A stretch of DNA of 64,000 nt, taken from the NCBI RefSeq assembly GCF_900230195.1, contig NZ_OCNE01000002.1:186001-250000 (forward strand), read 5' to 3'. Source of the stretch: Streptomyces zhaozhouensis. Lineage in GTDB: Bacteria > Actinomycetota > Actinomycetes > Streptomycetales > Streptomycetaceae. The position numbers were made by a program, and so were the translations under genes. Below the pieces are notes generated by a model, which saw only the letters and a list, made by a program, of their open reading frames with translations, was not told where the DNA came from and did no database searches. Shown here one piece after another: positions 17,600 through 25,505 of this stretch (position 1 is the stretch's first letter; every line of letters begins with the position of its first letter).

Positions 17600-18426
17600 G
17601 ACGCACCGTCGGAGCGCCCCGCGACACCCTCCCCCGCGGCGGCCCGGTCACGGGCGACCGAGGCGCTATGGGCGACCGAGGCGTCACCAGCGACCGAGGC
17701 GTCACCGGCCACGGAGGCGTCGCCCGCAGCGGAGGCGTCGCCCGCAGCGGACGCACCGGCGCCCGCCTCCGGCGCCGCGCCGTCAGTGTCGTCGAGGCCG
17801 GGCAGCATGTGGAGGACGAGCGTTACCCGTTCGGCGCCCTCGGGGGCGGTCGGCTGGTCCGGGGCGTAGCGGCGGTAGCGGTTGAGCACGCCGGAGATGT
17901 CGCGCCGCAGCTCCTTCGCCTCCTCCGGGGTCAGCCGCAGCAGCGCGTCGCTGAACTCCACGACGTCGCCCCACTCCCGAGGCATGGTCTCCAGCTCGTT
18001 GAGCGTCCGCTGGGCCATCAGCGTGTGTGAGGCGAGGATCGACCGCAGATAGCCGAGGGTCGCGTCCATCTCCCGCCGCACCAGGTCCATGTCACGGAAG
18101 GCGGTCGCCTGGTGCACCGAACGCCACCAGCGTTCGCGTCCGTTGCCGCGTTCCGTGTCCTCGGAGACAAAGCCGGCCGCCGCCAACTGGCGCAGGTGGT
18201 AGCTGGTCGCGCCGCTGGTCAGCTCCATGCGCTGGGCCAGAAGAGTGGCGGTGGCCGGCCCGTGGACGCGGAGCAGTCCGAGCAGTCTGACCCGCACCGG
18301 ATGGGCCAGCGCGCGCAGTCCGCGCGCGTCCAGCTCGATGTGCGAGACGGGCGGATCCGTCAGGTGGGCGAGCGGCTGAGCGGGGCGTTCCGTCGGAGCG
18401 CCGCCATCGCGTGGAGTGTCGGTCAC
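17596..18426 (-). CDS. ArsR-like winged-helix regulator (HTH_20 type)
   Basis: About 276 residues. The winged helix lies near residues 30-95: LRALAHPVRVRLLGLLRVHG, then TATLLAQRMELTSGATSYHL and ERWWRSV. Proteins of this type pair with MFS exporters in Streptomyces and usually repress them. GTG 18426 is chosen because a 30-bp palindrome ends 17 bases upstream; an in-frame GTG at 18474 would put that operator inside the gene. The C-terminus (about residues 225-260) carries six-residue repeats of the AGDASV kind with unknown purpose. It overlaps the MFS start by four bases. Confidence 0.88.
   Translation of the reverse strand: MTDTPRDGGAPTERPAQPLAHLTDPPVSHIELDARGLRALAHPVRVRLLGLLRVHGPATATLLAQRMELTSGATSYHLRQLAAAGFVSEDTERGNGRERWWRSVHQATAFRDMDLVRREMDATLGYLRSILASHTLMAQRTLNELETMPREWGDVVEFSDALLRLTPEEAKELRRDISGVLNRYRRYAPDQPTAPEGAERVTLVLHMLPGLDDTDGAAPEAGAGASAAGDASAAGDASVAGDASVAGDASVAHSASVARDRAAAGEGVAGRSDGAS
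17650..17762 (-). repeat. 18-base in-frame repeats encoding an Ala-Gly-Asp-Ala-Ser tail
   Basis: Five to six units of about 18 bases (plus-strand core GCGACCGAGGCGTCACC and variants such as GCAGCGGAGGCGTCGCCC) make the AGDASV-type repeats at the regulator C-terminus. Unit length is a multiple of three, so slippage preserves the frame. Confidence 0.7.
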
Positions 18427-18442
18427 CCGGCCACCATAAACC

Positions 18443-18472
18443 GCCAACACTTCTTTGCAAAGAGATGTTGGC
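18443..18472. promoter_or_regulatory. 30-bp palindromic operator before the ArsR-like/MFS operon
   Basis: Centred between 18457 and 18458, 13 of 15 base pairs are symmetric: outer arms GCCAACA/TGTTGGC and the perfect inner core TCTTTGCAAAGA. It lies 17 bases upstream of GTG 18426, where a repressor would block its own operon. Confidence 0.7.
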
Positions 18473-18602
18473 ACTCCCCTGACATGCCCTCTTTACCGTT
18501 CCCATGCCTCGCTTTGCCAGGGTTTTTCTTGACTGCGGAAACAGGCTGGTTTCCTCTTGACGTTATGCTCAGCACGAACCCCCGCCTGAGGAGGGCGTTT
18601 TC

Positions 18603-19082
18603 ATGGTGACGCGACGCACGCCACTGCCGGGCGTCGGCACCCAGTACGACCTCGCCACTCGGGACGGTCGACACATCTCGGTGGTCGCGCACGAGGACGG
18701 TCGGCGGTTCATCGCCTTCTACTCGCCGGACGACCCCGACGCCTGCCAGGGCACCGTGCCGCTGGACGCCCAGGAGGCGGCCCGGCTGGCCTCGATCATC
18801 GCGCCCGACCTCGCGGACCACGCCCTCCCCGGCGGCGAACTCGGCTTCGACCTGGTGACCGAGCGCATCCCCATCGGCCCCGACTCCCCCTACCGGGGGC
18901 GGCCGTTGGGCGACACGCGGGCCCGCACCCGCACCGGCGCCTCCATCGTCGCCGTGCTGCGCAGGACCAGCACGCACCCCTCCCCCAGTCCCGACTACCG
19001 CCTTGAGGCGGGAGACACGTTGGTGGTGGTCGGCACCCGCGAGGGCGTCGACGACCTCTCCGACATCATCGCCGGCGGCTGA
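18603..19082 (+). CDS. cpeA: Cation/proton antiporter regulatory subunit with RCK_C domain (KhtT/CpeA-like)
   Basis: 159 residues. An N-terminal half of unknown fold precedes a TrkA-C (RCK_C) domain at about 85-158, with LGDTRARTRTGASIVAVLRR and LEAGDTLVVVGTREGVDDL. This matches KhtT-type gating subunits that bind to and control a CPA2 antiporter. CpeA of S. venezuelae, of the same build, is reported to bind c-di-AMP through this domain. GAGGAGGG precedes ATG 18603 closely. The antiporter gene follows after 149 bases. The symbol is by family and context. Confidence 0.82.
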   Translation: MVTRRTPLPGVGTQYDLATRDGRHISVVAHEDGRRFIAFYSPDDPDACQGTVPLDAQEAARLASIIAPDLADHALPGGELGFDLVTERIPIGPDSPYRGRPLGDTRARTRTGASIVAVLRRTSTHPSPSPDYRLEAGDTLVVVGTREGVDDLSDIIAGG

Positions 19083-19231
19083 TCAGCGCGGTCCGTACGT
19101 CCGGGACCGCCACAGCGCTGGGACCCGGCGTCACGCACGCCCCCGCGCGGGTTGCCGCACGCCGGGTTCGAACACCGACGACACATGCGGCGCCCGGGCG
19201 CGGCAGGGCGAACTGAAAGGTGCGGTGACTC

Positions 19232-20449
19232 TTGCACGACACCACCATCATGCTGATCGAACTGGGGGCGGTCGTCCTGGGCCTCGGCCTGGTCGGACGA
19301 CTGGCCGGCCGGCTCGGTCTCTCCCCCATCCCCCTCTACCTGCTGGCCGGCCTGGCCTTCGGGCACGGCGGACTGCTCCCGCTCAACACCACCGAGGGCT
19401 TCATCGAGGTGGGCGCCGAGATCGGCGTCATCCTGCTGCTGCTGATGCTGGGCCTGGAGTACACGGCGCCCGAACTGGTGGACAGCCTCAAGACGCAGTA
19501 CCCGTCCGGCGCGGTCGACCTGCTGTTGAACGCGACGCCCGGGGCACTCGCCGGGTTCCTGCTGGGGTGGGGCCCGGTGGGCGCGCTGGCGCTGGCCGGC
19601 GTCACCTACATCTCCTCCTCCGGCGTGATCGCCAAGGTGCTCACCGACCTCAACCGCCTCGGCAACCGGGAGACCCCCGTGATCCTGGGCATCCTGGTCA
19701 TCGAGGACCTGACGATGGCCGTCTACCTGCCGGTGCTCTCCACCGTCCTGGCCGGCGTGGGGCTGGTCAGCGGCAGCGTCACGCTGGCGATCGCGCTGGG
19801 CACCGCCAGCATCGCGCTCTTCGTCGCGCTGCGTCACGGCCGGTGGATCAGCAAGACGGTCTCCTCGGACAACCCGGAGATGCTGCTGCTGGTGGTCCTC
19901 GGCCTGACCCTGCTGGTCGCCGGGATCGCGCAGAAGCTCCAGGTGTCGGCGGCCGTCGGCGCGTTCCTGGTGGGCATCGCCCTCTCCGGCGAGGTGGCGC
20001 ACACCACCCGCCGGCTCTTCATGCCGCTGCGTGACCTCTTCGCGGCGGTCTTCTTCGTGTTCTTCGGCCTCTCCACCACGCCGAGCGACATACCGCCGGT
20101 GCTCGTTCCGGCGCTGCTGCTCGCCGTGGTGACCGTTCTCACCAAGATCGCCACGGGCTGGTACGCGGCCGGTCGTGCGGGCATCGGGCCGCGCGGCAGG
20201 CTGCGGGCCGGCGGCGCCCTGGTGGCGCGCGGCGAGTTCTCCATCGTGATCGCCGGTCTCGCCTCGGCGACCGAACCACGGATCGCGCCGGTGGCGACGG
20301 CGTATGTGCTGATCATGGTCATCGTGGGCCCGCTGGCCGCCCGTTGGACGGAACCGGTCGCCCGCAACCTGATGGAACGCCGCGCCGCCAAGCAGGCGGG
20401 CTCCGCGGTGATGACCGACGTGCGGCCGGCGACCGAGGCCGGCTCGTAG
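19232..20449 (+). CDS. cpeB: CPA2-type cation:proton antiporter (KhtU/CpeB-like)
   Basis: 405 residues with about 12 transmembrane helices and no cytosolic RCK domain, as expected when the regulatory subunit is a separate protein encoded just upstream. Family landmarks are GRLGLSPIPLYLLAGLAFG, ILLLLMLGLEY, and the antiporter Asp motif in LGILVIEDLTMAVYLPVL. It should exchange K+ or Na+ for protons at the cell membrane, helping pH and ion balance. The start used is TTG 19232 with AAAGG upstream. ATG 19250 is possible but has no ribosome site. A strong hairpin follows the stop. Confidence 0.88.
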   Translation: MHDTTIMLIELGAVVLGLGLVGRLAGRLGLSPIPLYLLAGLAFGHGGLLPLNTTEGFIEVGAEIGVILLLLMLGLEYTAPELVDSLKTQYPSGAVDLLLNATPGALAGFLLGWGPVGALALAGVTYISSSGVIAKVLTDLNRLGNRETPVILGILVIEDLTMAVYLPVLSTVLAGVGLVSGSVTLAIALGTASIALFVALRHGRWISKTVSSDNPEMLLLVVLGLTLLVAGIAQKLQVSAAVGAFLVGIALSGEVAHTTRRLFMPLRDLFAAVFFVFFGLSTTPSDIPPVLVPALLLAVVTVLTKIATGWYAAGRAGIGPRGRLRAGGALVARGEFSIVIAGLASATEPRIAPVATAYVLIMVIVGPLAARWTEPVARNLMERRAAKQAGSAVMTDVRPATEAGS

Positions 20450-20455
20450 GTGGCG

Positions 20456-20491
20456 CTCGGGCCCGCGCATCGGGGAGCGCGCGGGCCCGAG
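20456..20491 (+). terminator. Terminator hairpin after the antiporter gene
   Basis: CTCGGGCCCGCGC (20456-20468) pairs perfectly with GCGCGGGCCCGAG (20479-20491) around a 10-base loop, six bases after the stop. A T-run is missing, as is usual in high-GC actinomycetes. Confidence 0.65.
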
Positions 20492-20500
20492 GCCCCTCCC

Positions 20501-20551
20501 CCCGCGAGGCCCGTTCCCCGGCGGGGTCCTTCCCCCGCGAGGCCCGTTCCC
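20501..20551. repeat. Two-copy direct repeat in the antiporter-kinase gap
   Basis: CCCGCGAGGCCCGTTCCC occurs at 20501-20518 and 20534-20551, a 33-base period. Function unknown. Confidence 0.7.
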
Positions 20552-20615
20552 GGGTGCGCCACCGTTTCCGGGGCCCGTCCACCCGTGGCCAACGGATGAG
20601 GCATCATTCGGACCC

Positions 20616-22040
20616 ATGGGAATCGTCGCAGGTCTCGACAGCTCGTCCGCCTACACCCGCATCGTCGTCTGCGACGCCGAGACCGGTGAGGTGCTGCGCC
20701 AGGGGCACGCGGAACACCCGTCCGGCGAGGCGGCGCCTGAGTCATGGCTGCTGTCCCTCGGCGAGGCCGCCGACGGCGGGATGCTCGACGAGGTCTCGGC
20801 GATCGGAGTCGCCTCCCAGCCGCACAGCGTGGTCCCGATAGACGCGGACGGCAAGCCGGTGCGCCCGGCGTTGGCCGGGGCGGACGACCGGGCGCGCGCG
20901 GCGTCGTTCGCGCTGGTGGACGCGTTGGGCGGGCGGGCCGCGTGGGCCGAGGCCGTCGGTTCGGTGCCGCAGCCGACGCACCCGGTCGCGCAGTTGCGTT
21001 GGCTCGCCGGCCAGGAGCCGGAGGCGGCCCGGCGCACCACGACCGTGCTCCAGCCGCAGGACTGGCTGGTGTGGCAGCTGCTGGGCCGGCCGAACCGCTG
21101 GACCACGGACCGCGGCGGCGCCTCCGGCACCGGCTACTGGTCGGCGGTCTCCGGCAACTGGCGCCACGAACTCGCCGAGTTGGCCATCGGCCATCCCGTG
21201 AGCCTGCCCGAGCTGCTGGGCCCGGCCGACGCCGCCGGACGCACCCCCGAGGGACTGCTGATCTCGGCCGGCACCGGGGAGACCATGGCCGCGGCCCTCG
21301 GCCTCGGCGTGGGCAGGGGCGACGCGGTCATCGCGCTCGGCGCCTCCGGCTCGGTCTGCGCGGTGCACCACGAGGCGCTGACCGACCCGACCGGCACGAT
21401 CACCGGCTTCGCGGACGCGACCGGGCACCATCTGCCCATGGTGCGCACCCTCAACGCCAGCCGGGTGCTGCGCGGCACGGCCGAACTCCTCGGCCGCGAC
21501 CTGTCCGAACTGTCCGAACTCGCCCTCTCCTCCACCCCCGGCGCGCACGGCCTGGTCCTGCTCCCCTATCTGGCGGGCGAACGCGCGCCCGACCTGCCGC
21601 ACGCCGCCGGCACCCTGGCCGGGCTGCGGCGCGAGTCGATGAAGCCGGAGCACCTGGCCAGAGCCGCGTTCGAGGGGATGCTCTGCGGGCTGGCCGACGC
21701 CGCCGACATGCTGCGCCGGCGGGGCGTCGCGATCAACCGGGTCTTCCTGCTCGGCCAGGTGGCGACCCTGCCGGCGGTGCGGAAGCTGGCGCCGGCGATG
21801 TTGAACGCCACGGTCGTGGTCCCCGAGCCGGCGGACTACACCGCGATCGGCGCCGCCCGCCAGGCGGCGTGGGCGCTGGGCGTGGACGAGGGGCGCCTGA
21901 CGGCGGACGCGCCGCCGGAGTGGGCGCCGGCGCGGGGCGAACGGTTCGAGCCGGACGAGGACCAGCCGGCCGTCGGCTCCTCCGTCCGCCTCCAGTACGC
22001 GGCCGTGCGCGACGAGATCCACCCCGGGGCGATCACCTGA
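20616..22040 (+). CDS. FGGY-family carbohydrate kinase (xylulokinase-like)
   Basis: 474 residues. The N-terminal FGGY domain begins GLDSSSAYTRIVVCDAETGE and has a substrate Asp in ALAGADDRA. The C-terminal domain has ALGASGSVCAVHHEALTDP and LLPYLAGERAPDLP, followed by VFLLGQVATLPAVRKLAPAM. This is the build of xylulose kinases, which use ATP to make xylulose 5-phosphate. The usual GG in the last motif reads GQ here, and no isomerase is adjacent, so another pentulose or polyol substrate is possible. No ribosome site precedes ATG 20616; CATCAT at 20602-20607 could be the -10 of a leaderless transcript. Confidence 0.85.
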   Translation: MGIVAGLDSSSAYTRIVVCDAETGEVLRQGHAEHPSGEAAPESWLLSLGEAADGGMLDEVSAIGVASQPHSVVPIDADGKPVRPALAGADDRARAASFALVDALGGRAAWAEAVGSVPQPTHPVAQLRWLAGQEPEAARRTTTVLQPQDWLVWQLLGRPNRWTTDRGGASGTGYWSAVSGNWRHELAELAIGHPVSLPELLGPADAAGRTPEGLLISAGTGETMAAALGLGVGRGDAVIALGASGSVCAVHHEALTDPTGTITGFADATGHHLPMVRTLNASRVLRGTAELLGRDLSELSELALSSTPGAHGLVLLPYLAGERAPDLPHAAGTLAGLRRESMKPEHLARAAFEGMLCGLADAADMLRRRGVAINRVFLLGQVATLPAVRKLAPAMLNATVVVPEPADYTAIGAARQAAWALGVDEGRLTADAPPEWAPARGERFEPDEDQPAVGSSVRLQYAAVRDEIHPGAIT

Positions 22041-22169
22041 CCGGCGGGCCCCGGAAGACCACCGGCCGCGCCGGCCGGGCGGGCCGTCGACCGCGCCGGG
22101 GCGGGCGGTCGCTCGCGGGCCTCCCCGCGCCCCGTACGGGGTGACGCGCCACGCCCCGGCGGCCAGCCG

Positions 22170-23192
22170 CTAGTCCAGGTAGCCGCGCAACTGCTCCGCG
22201 TACGTGTGGTCGCGCAGCTTGCCGAGGGTCTTGTGTTCTATCTGGCGGATGCGTTCCCGCGTGACGCCGAAGAGGCCGCCGATCTCCTCCAGGGTGCGCG
22301 GCCGCCCGTCGAGCAGTCCGTAGCGCAGCTCGACCACCCGGCGTTCGCGGTCGCCCAGCGTGGAGAGCACCGCCTCCAACTGCTCGCGCAGCAGCAGGAA
22401 CGCGGCGGACTCGGCCGGCGAGGGGATGTCCACGTCCTCGATCAGGTCGCCGAGCGCCACGTCGTCCTCGTCGCCGATCGGCGTCTGGAGCGAGACGGGG
22501 TCCTGGGCCAGCCGCAGGATCTCGCCGACCCGTGCGGCCGTGAGGCCCAGCAGCGCCGCGACCTCCTCGGGCGGCGGCTCGTAGCCGCGCTCCTGGAGCA
22601 CCCGGCGCTGGACCCGGATGACGCGGTTGATCTGCTCGACCACATGGACCGGAACGCGGATGGTGCGTGCCTGGTCCGCGATGGCGCGGGACATCGCCTG
22701 GCGGATCCACCAGGTCGCGTACGTGGAGAACTTGAAGCCGCGGGTGTAGTCGAACTTCTCGACGGCCCTGATCAGTCCGAGGTTGCCCTCCTGGACCAGG
22801 TCGAGCATGGTCAGGCCGCGGCCGACATAGCGTTTGGCGACGGAGACCACCAGCCGGAGGTTGGCCTCGATCAGCCGGCGCTTGGCCATCCGGCCCCTGA
22901 CGACCAGCCGGTCCAGGTCGAGGGCCAGGCGTTCGTCCAGTTCGGCGGTGCCGCTGAGTCGTTCCTCGGCGAAGAGGCCCGCCTCGACCCGCTTGGCCAG
23001 CTCCACCTCGTCGGCCGCGGTGAGCAGCGGGATCCGGCCGATCTCCCGCAGATACTGGCGGAAGAGGTCGTTGGCCGTGCCACCGCCCGGCTCCGCCCTG
23101 GTGGTGACGGCGAGGGACCGCTCCTCCTGCTCCTCGGTCGCGGACGGGGTGGGGGCGGCGGGAGCCGCACGCTTGAGTGTCGGGGTCTGCAC
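22170..23192 (-). CDS. hrdA: Principal-type (group 1/2) RNA polymerase sigma factor, HrdA-like
   Basis: 340 residues with regions 1.2 ([19 protein letters not shown]), 2 ([20 protein letters not shown], then [17 protein letters not shown]), 3, and 4 ([20 protein letters not shown]). The promoter-reading residues in 2.4 and 4.2 match sigma-70 consensus readers. There is no long N-terminal acidic extension, so it is a non-essential HrdA/C/D-type paralogue rather than HrdB. The name hrdA is chosen because, as I recall, hrdA lies close to dnaG in S. coelicolor. GTG 23192 has CTCCTGGAGG upstream. Residues 1-35 are divergent. An alignment with HrdA, HrdC and HrdD would settle the name. Confidence 0.75.
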   Translation of the reverse strand: MQTPTLKRAAPAAPTPSATEEQEERSLAVTTRAEPGGGTANDLFRQYLREIGRIPLLTAADEVELAKRVEAGLFAEERLSGTAELDERLALDLDRLVVRGRMAKRRLIEANLRLVVSVAKRYVGRGLTMLDLVQEGNLGLIRAVEKFDYTRGFKFSTYATWWIRQAMSRAIADQARTIRVPVHVVEQINRVIRVQRRVLQERGYEPPPEEVAALLGLTAARVGEILRLAQDPVSLQTPIGDEDDVALGDLIEDVDIPSPAESAAFLLLREQLEAVLSTLGDRERRVVELRYGLLDGRPRTLEEIGGLFGVTRERIRQIEHKTLGKLRDHTYAEQLRGYLD

Positions 23193-23311
23193 GTGGACGA
23201 CCTCCAGGAGGGTCGCGGCGGGAGCGGAGCGGCACCGTTCCCCAGTGTGAGGTACACCTGACTCCGGCCACGAGATGCGTGCGGCGACAATTTTCTCCGG
23301 TCACCGGGAAG

Positions 23312-23327
23312 TTGACCGACTTCGAGC
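23312..23327. promoter_or_regulatory. Imperfect palindrome between dnaG and the sigma factor
   Basis: GAAGTTGACCGACTTC has arms GAAGT/ACTTC. It lies between the dnaG stop and the sigma factor start, about 120 bases upstream of the latter, in a locally AT-richer stretch. A role is only a guess. Confidence 0.25.
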
Positions 23328-23362
23328 CGCGCCCGGGCCGCCGCCGCGCCGCCGGGCGGCCT

Positions 23363-25312
23363 TCAGACCGCGTAGAGCGCCGCCACCCCGCGCTCCCGCA
23401 GCGCCCTGGCGTACTGGTTGAGCGTCCACAGCTCCTGGCGGACGTCGGCCGCCGTCGTGTTCCCCGACTGGGCCTCGGCGCGGCGGGCGTCCGACTCCAA
23501 CTGCTGGACGCGGCGGTTGACCGCCGCCAGCCGCACCTGGACCAGCCGGGAGCCGGCGTAGGAGTCCATCTCGCGCTGCCGCTTGCGGCCGACCTGGAGC
23601 GGCTCGACCGCCAGCTCGTTGACCAGGACCCGCACCGCGTCGTCGGGGGCCGCCTCACTGACCCGGCCCAGATAGGAGGAATCGGCGGAGGCGACGCCGC
23701 CGGCCTCCATGATGAGGCGGCGGACCATGGCGTAGGGCGGGGCGGTGAACTCGTCCTCGCCGTAGGCGTCGAACGCCGGGGAGACCAGCTCGGGGAACTG
23801 GAGGGCCAGCTTCAGCAGCTCGCGCTCGCCGAGATGGGCCGGGTTGCGCAGGTTGAGCGCCGGGCCCCCGGAGGGCCCTCCGAACGGGGGCGCCACGGCC
23901 GACGGCGGGGCGTGCGCCGCGCCCCGCGCGCCGCCGTCACGCGGGAGGCTCCCGTTCCGCTCGCCGCGCTGCCGGCTCCACGGCGCCAACTGCGCGACCC
24001 TGCGCAGCACGAACCGCTCGTCGGGGATGCCGACCAGGCCGGCGAGCCGGACCGCGTACTCGTGCCGGATGGCGGGGTCCTTGATCTGCGCGACCAGCGG
24101 CGCCGCGTGCTCCAGGGCGGCGGAACGGCCCTCCGCCGTCTCCAGGTTGTGTCGGTTGACCAGGGAACGGACGGCGAACTCGTAGAGCGGGGCGCGCGCC
24201 TCGACCAGCTCCCTGACCGCCTCGTCGCCCTGGGCCACCCGCAGGTCGCACGGGTCCATCCCGCCGGGCGAGACGGCGATGAACGTGTAGGCGGCGAACT
24301 TCTGGTCGTCCTCGAACGCGCGCAGCGCGGCCTTCTGGCCCGCCGCGTCCCCGTCGAAGGTGAAGACCACCTCGCCGGCGCGGTGCGAGGCCGAGCTGTC
24401 CATCAGCAGCCGGCGCAGGATCTTGACGTGCTCGCCGCCGAACGCGGTGCCGCAGGTGGCGATGGCGGTGGTGACCCCCGCGAGATGGCAGGCCATCACG
24501 TCGGTGTACCCCTCGACGACGACCGCCGTGTTGTTGTTGGCGATGTCCCGCTTGGCCAGGTCGATGCCGTAGAGCACCTGGGACTTGCGGTAGATCGGGG
24601 TCTCCGGCGTGTTCAGGTACTTGGGGCCGTTGTCGTCCTCGCGCAGACGGCGGGCGCCGAAGCCGACGACCTCGCCCGTGATGTCCCTGATCGGCCACAT
24701 CAGCCGGCCGCGGAAGCGGTCGATGGGGCCGCGCCTGCCGTCCTGGGCGAGCCCGGCCAGCAGCAGCTCCTTGTCGCTGAAGCCGGCGCCGCGCAGATAG
24801 CGCGTCAGGTGGTCCCAGCCGGCCGGCGCGTACCCCACGCCGAAGTGCTCGGCGGCCGCCTGGTCGAAGCCGCGCTCGTGCAGGAAGACCCGGCCGATCT
24901 CGGCCTCGGGCGAGGCGAGCCTCTCCGCGTAGAACCGGGCGGCGGCGCGGTGCGCCTCCAGCAGCCTGGTCCGCTCCCCCGCCTGCCGGCCCGGGGTGTA
25001 ACCGCCCTGCTCGTAGCGGAGGGTGATGCCGGCCTGGGCGGCGAGCCGCTCGACCGCCTCGGAGAAGGAGAGATGCTCCATCTTCATCACGAAGGCGAGG
25101 GTGTCCCCTCCCTCCTGGCAGCCGAAGCAGTGGAAGAGGCCCTTGCTCGGACTGACGTGGAACGAGGGGGACTTCTCGTCGTGGAACGGGCACAGGCCCT
25201 TGAGGTTCCCCCCGCCGCCGGGGCGCAGCTGGAGGTACTCCGCGACCACGGCGTCGATCGGGACCGCGTCCCTGACCGCCTTCACGTCGTCGTCGTTGAT
25301 CCTGCCCGCCAC
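23363..25312 (-). CDS. dnaG: DNA primase DnaG
   Basis: 649 residues, normal for actinobacterial primases. The CHC2 zinc domain (residues 38-66) shows CPFHDEKSPSFHVSP and HCFGC. The catalytic core has FGARRL and the TOPRIM motifs VVEGYTDVMA and FTFDGDAAGQKAAL. The C-terminal third, which binds the replicative helicase, is degenerate as in relatives, and it contains a Pro/Gly-rich linker around residue 460-490. It makes RNA primers at the replication fork. ATG 25312 (MAGRINDDDVKAV) is the usual start. The upstream side faces the divergent poxB-like gene. Confidence 0.97.
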   Translation of the reverse strand: MAGRINDDDVKAVRDAVPIDAVVAEYLQLRPGGGGNLKGLCPFHDEKSPSFHVSPSKGLFHCFGCQEGGDTLAFVMKMEHLSFSEAVERLAAQAGITLRYEQGGYTPGRQAGERTRLLEAHRAAARFYAERLASPEAEIGRVFLHERGFDQAAAEHFGVGYAPAGWDHLTRYLRGAGFSDKELLLAGLAQDGRRGPIDRFRGRLMWPIRDITGEVVGFGARRLREDDNGPKYLNTPETPIYRKSQVLYGIDLAKRDIANNNTAVVVEGYTDVMACHLAGVTTAIATCGTAFGGEHVKILRRLLMDSSASHRAGEVVFTFDGDAAGQKAALRAFEDDQKFAAYTFIAVSPGGMDPCDLRVAQGDEAVRELVEARAPLYEFAVRSLVNRHNLETAEGRSAALEHAAPLVAQIKDPAIRHEYAVRLAGLVGIPDERFVLRRVAQLAPWSRQRGERNGSLPRDGGARGAAHAPPSAVAPPFGGPSGGPALNLRNPAHLGERELLKLALQFPELVSPAFDAYGEDEFTAPPYAMVRRLIMEAGGVASADSSYLGRVSEAAPDDAVRVLVNELAVEPLQVGRKRQREMDSYAGSRLVQVRLAAVNRRVQQLESDARRAEAQSGNTTAADVRQELWTLNQYARALRERGVAALYAV

Positions 25313-25505
25313 GCTCGCAGTCTACGACCGCCCACCGACACCCGGCCCCGGGGTCGCGACCGGGCCGCCCCCTGCCCCCTGCGCCCGGCTTCACCCGGAT
25401 GATCCCGGGGCGGCCGAACGGAACGGCGATGAGACAGGCGTTACGGACATTACGGGATAAGTTTCCCGGGGTCGGCAGGAAACATCCGAGAGGTGGTCGG
25501 TGGCC

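Noticed and set aside
22130..22141. CCCCGTACGGGG palindrome between converging kinase and sigma factor genes as a terminator
   Set aside because: The stem is only four base pairs with a workable loop and has no T-run; too weak to call.
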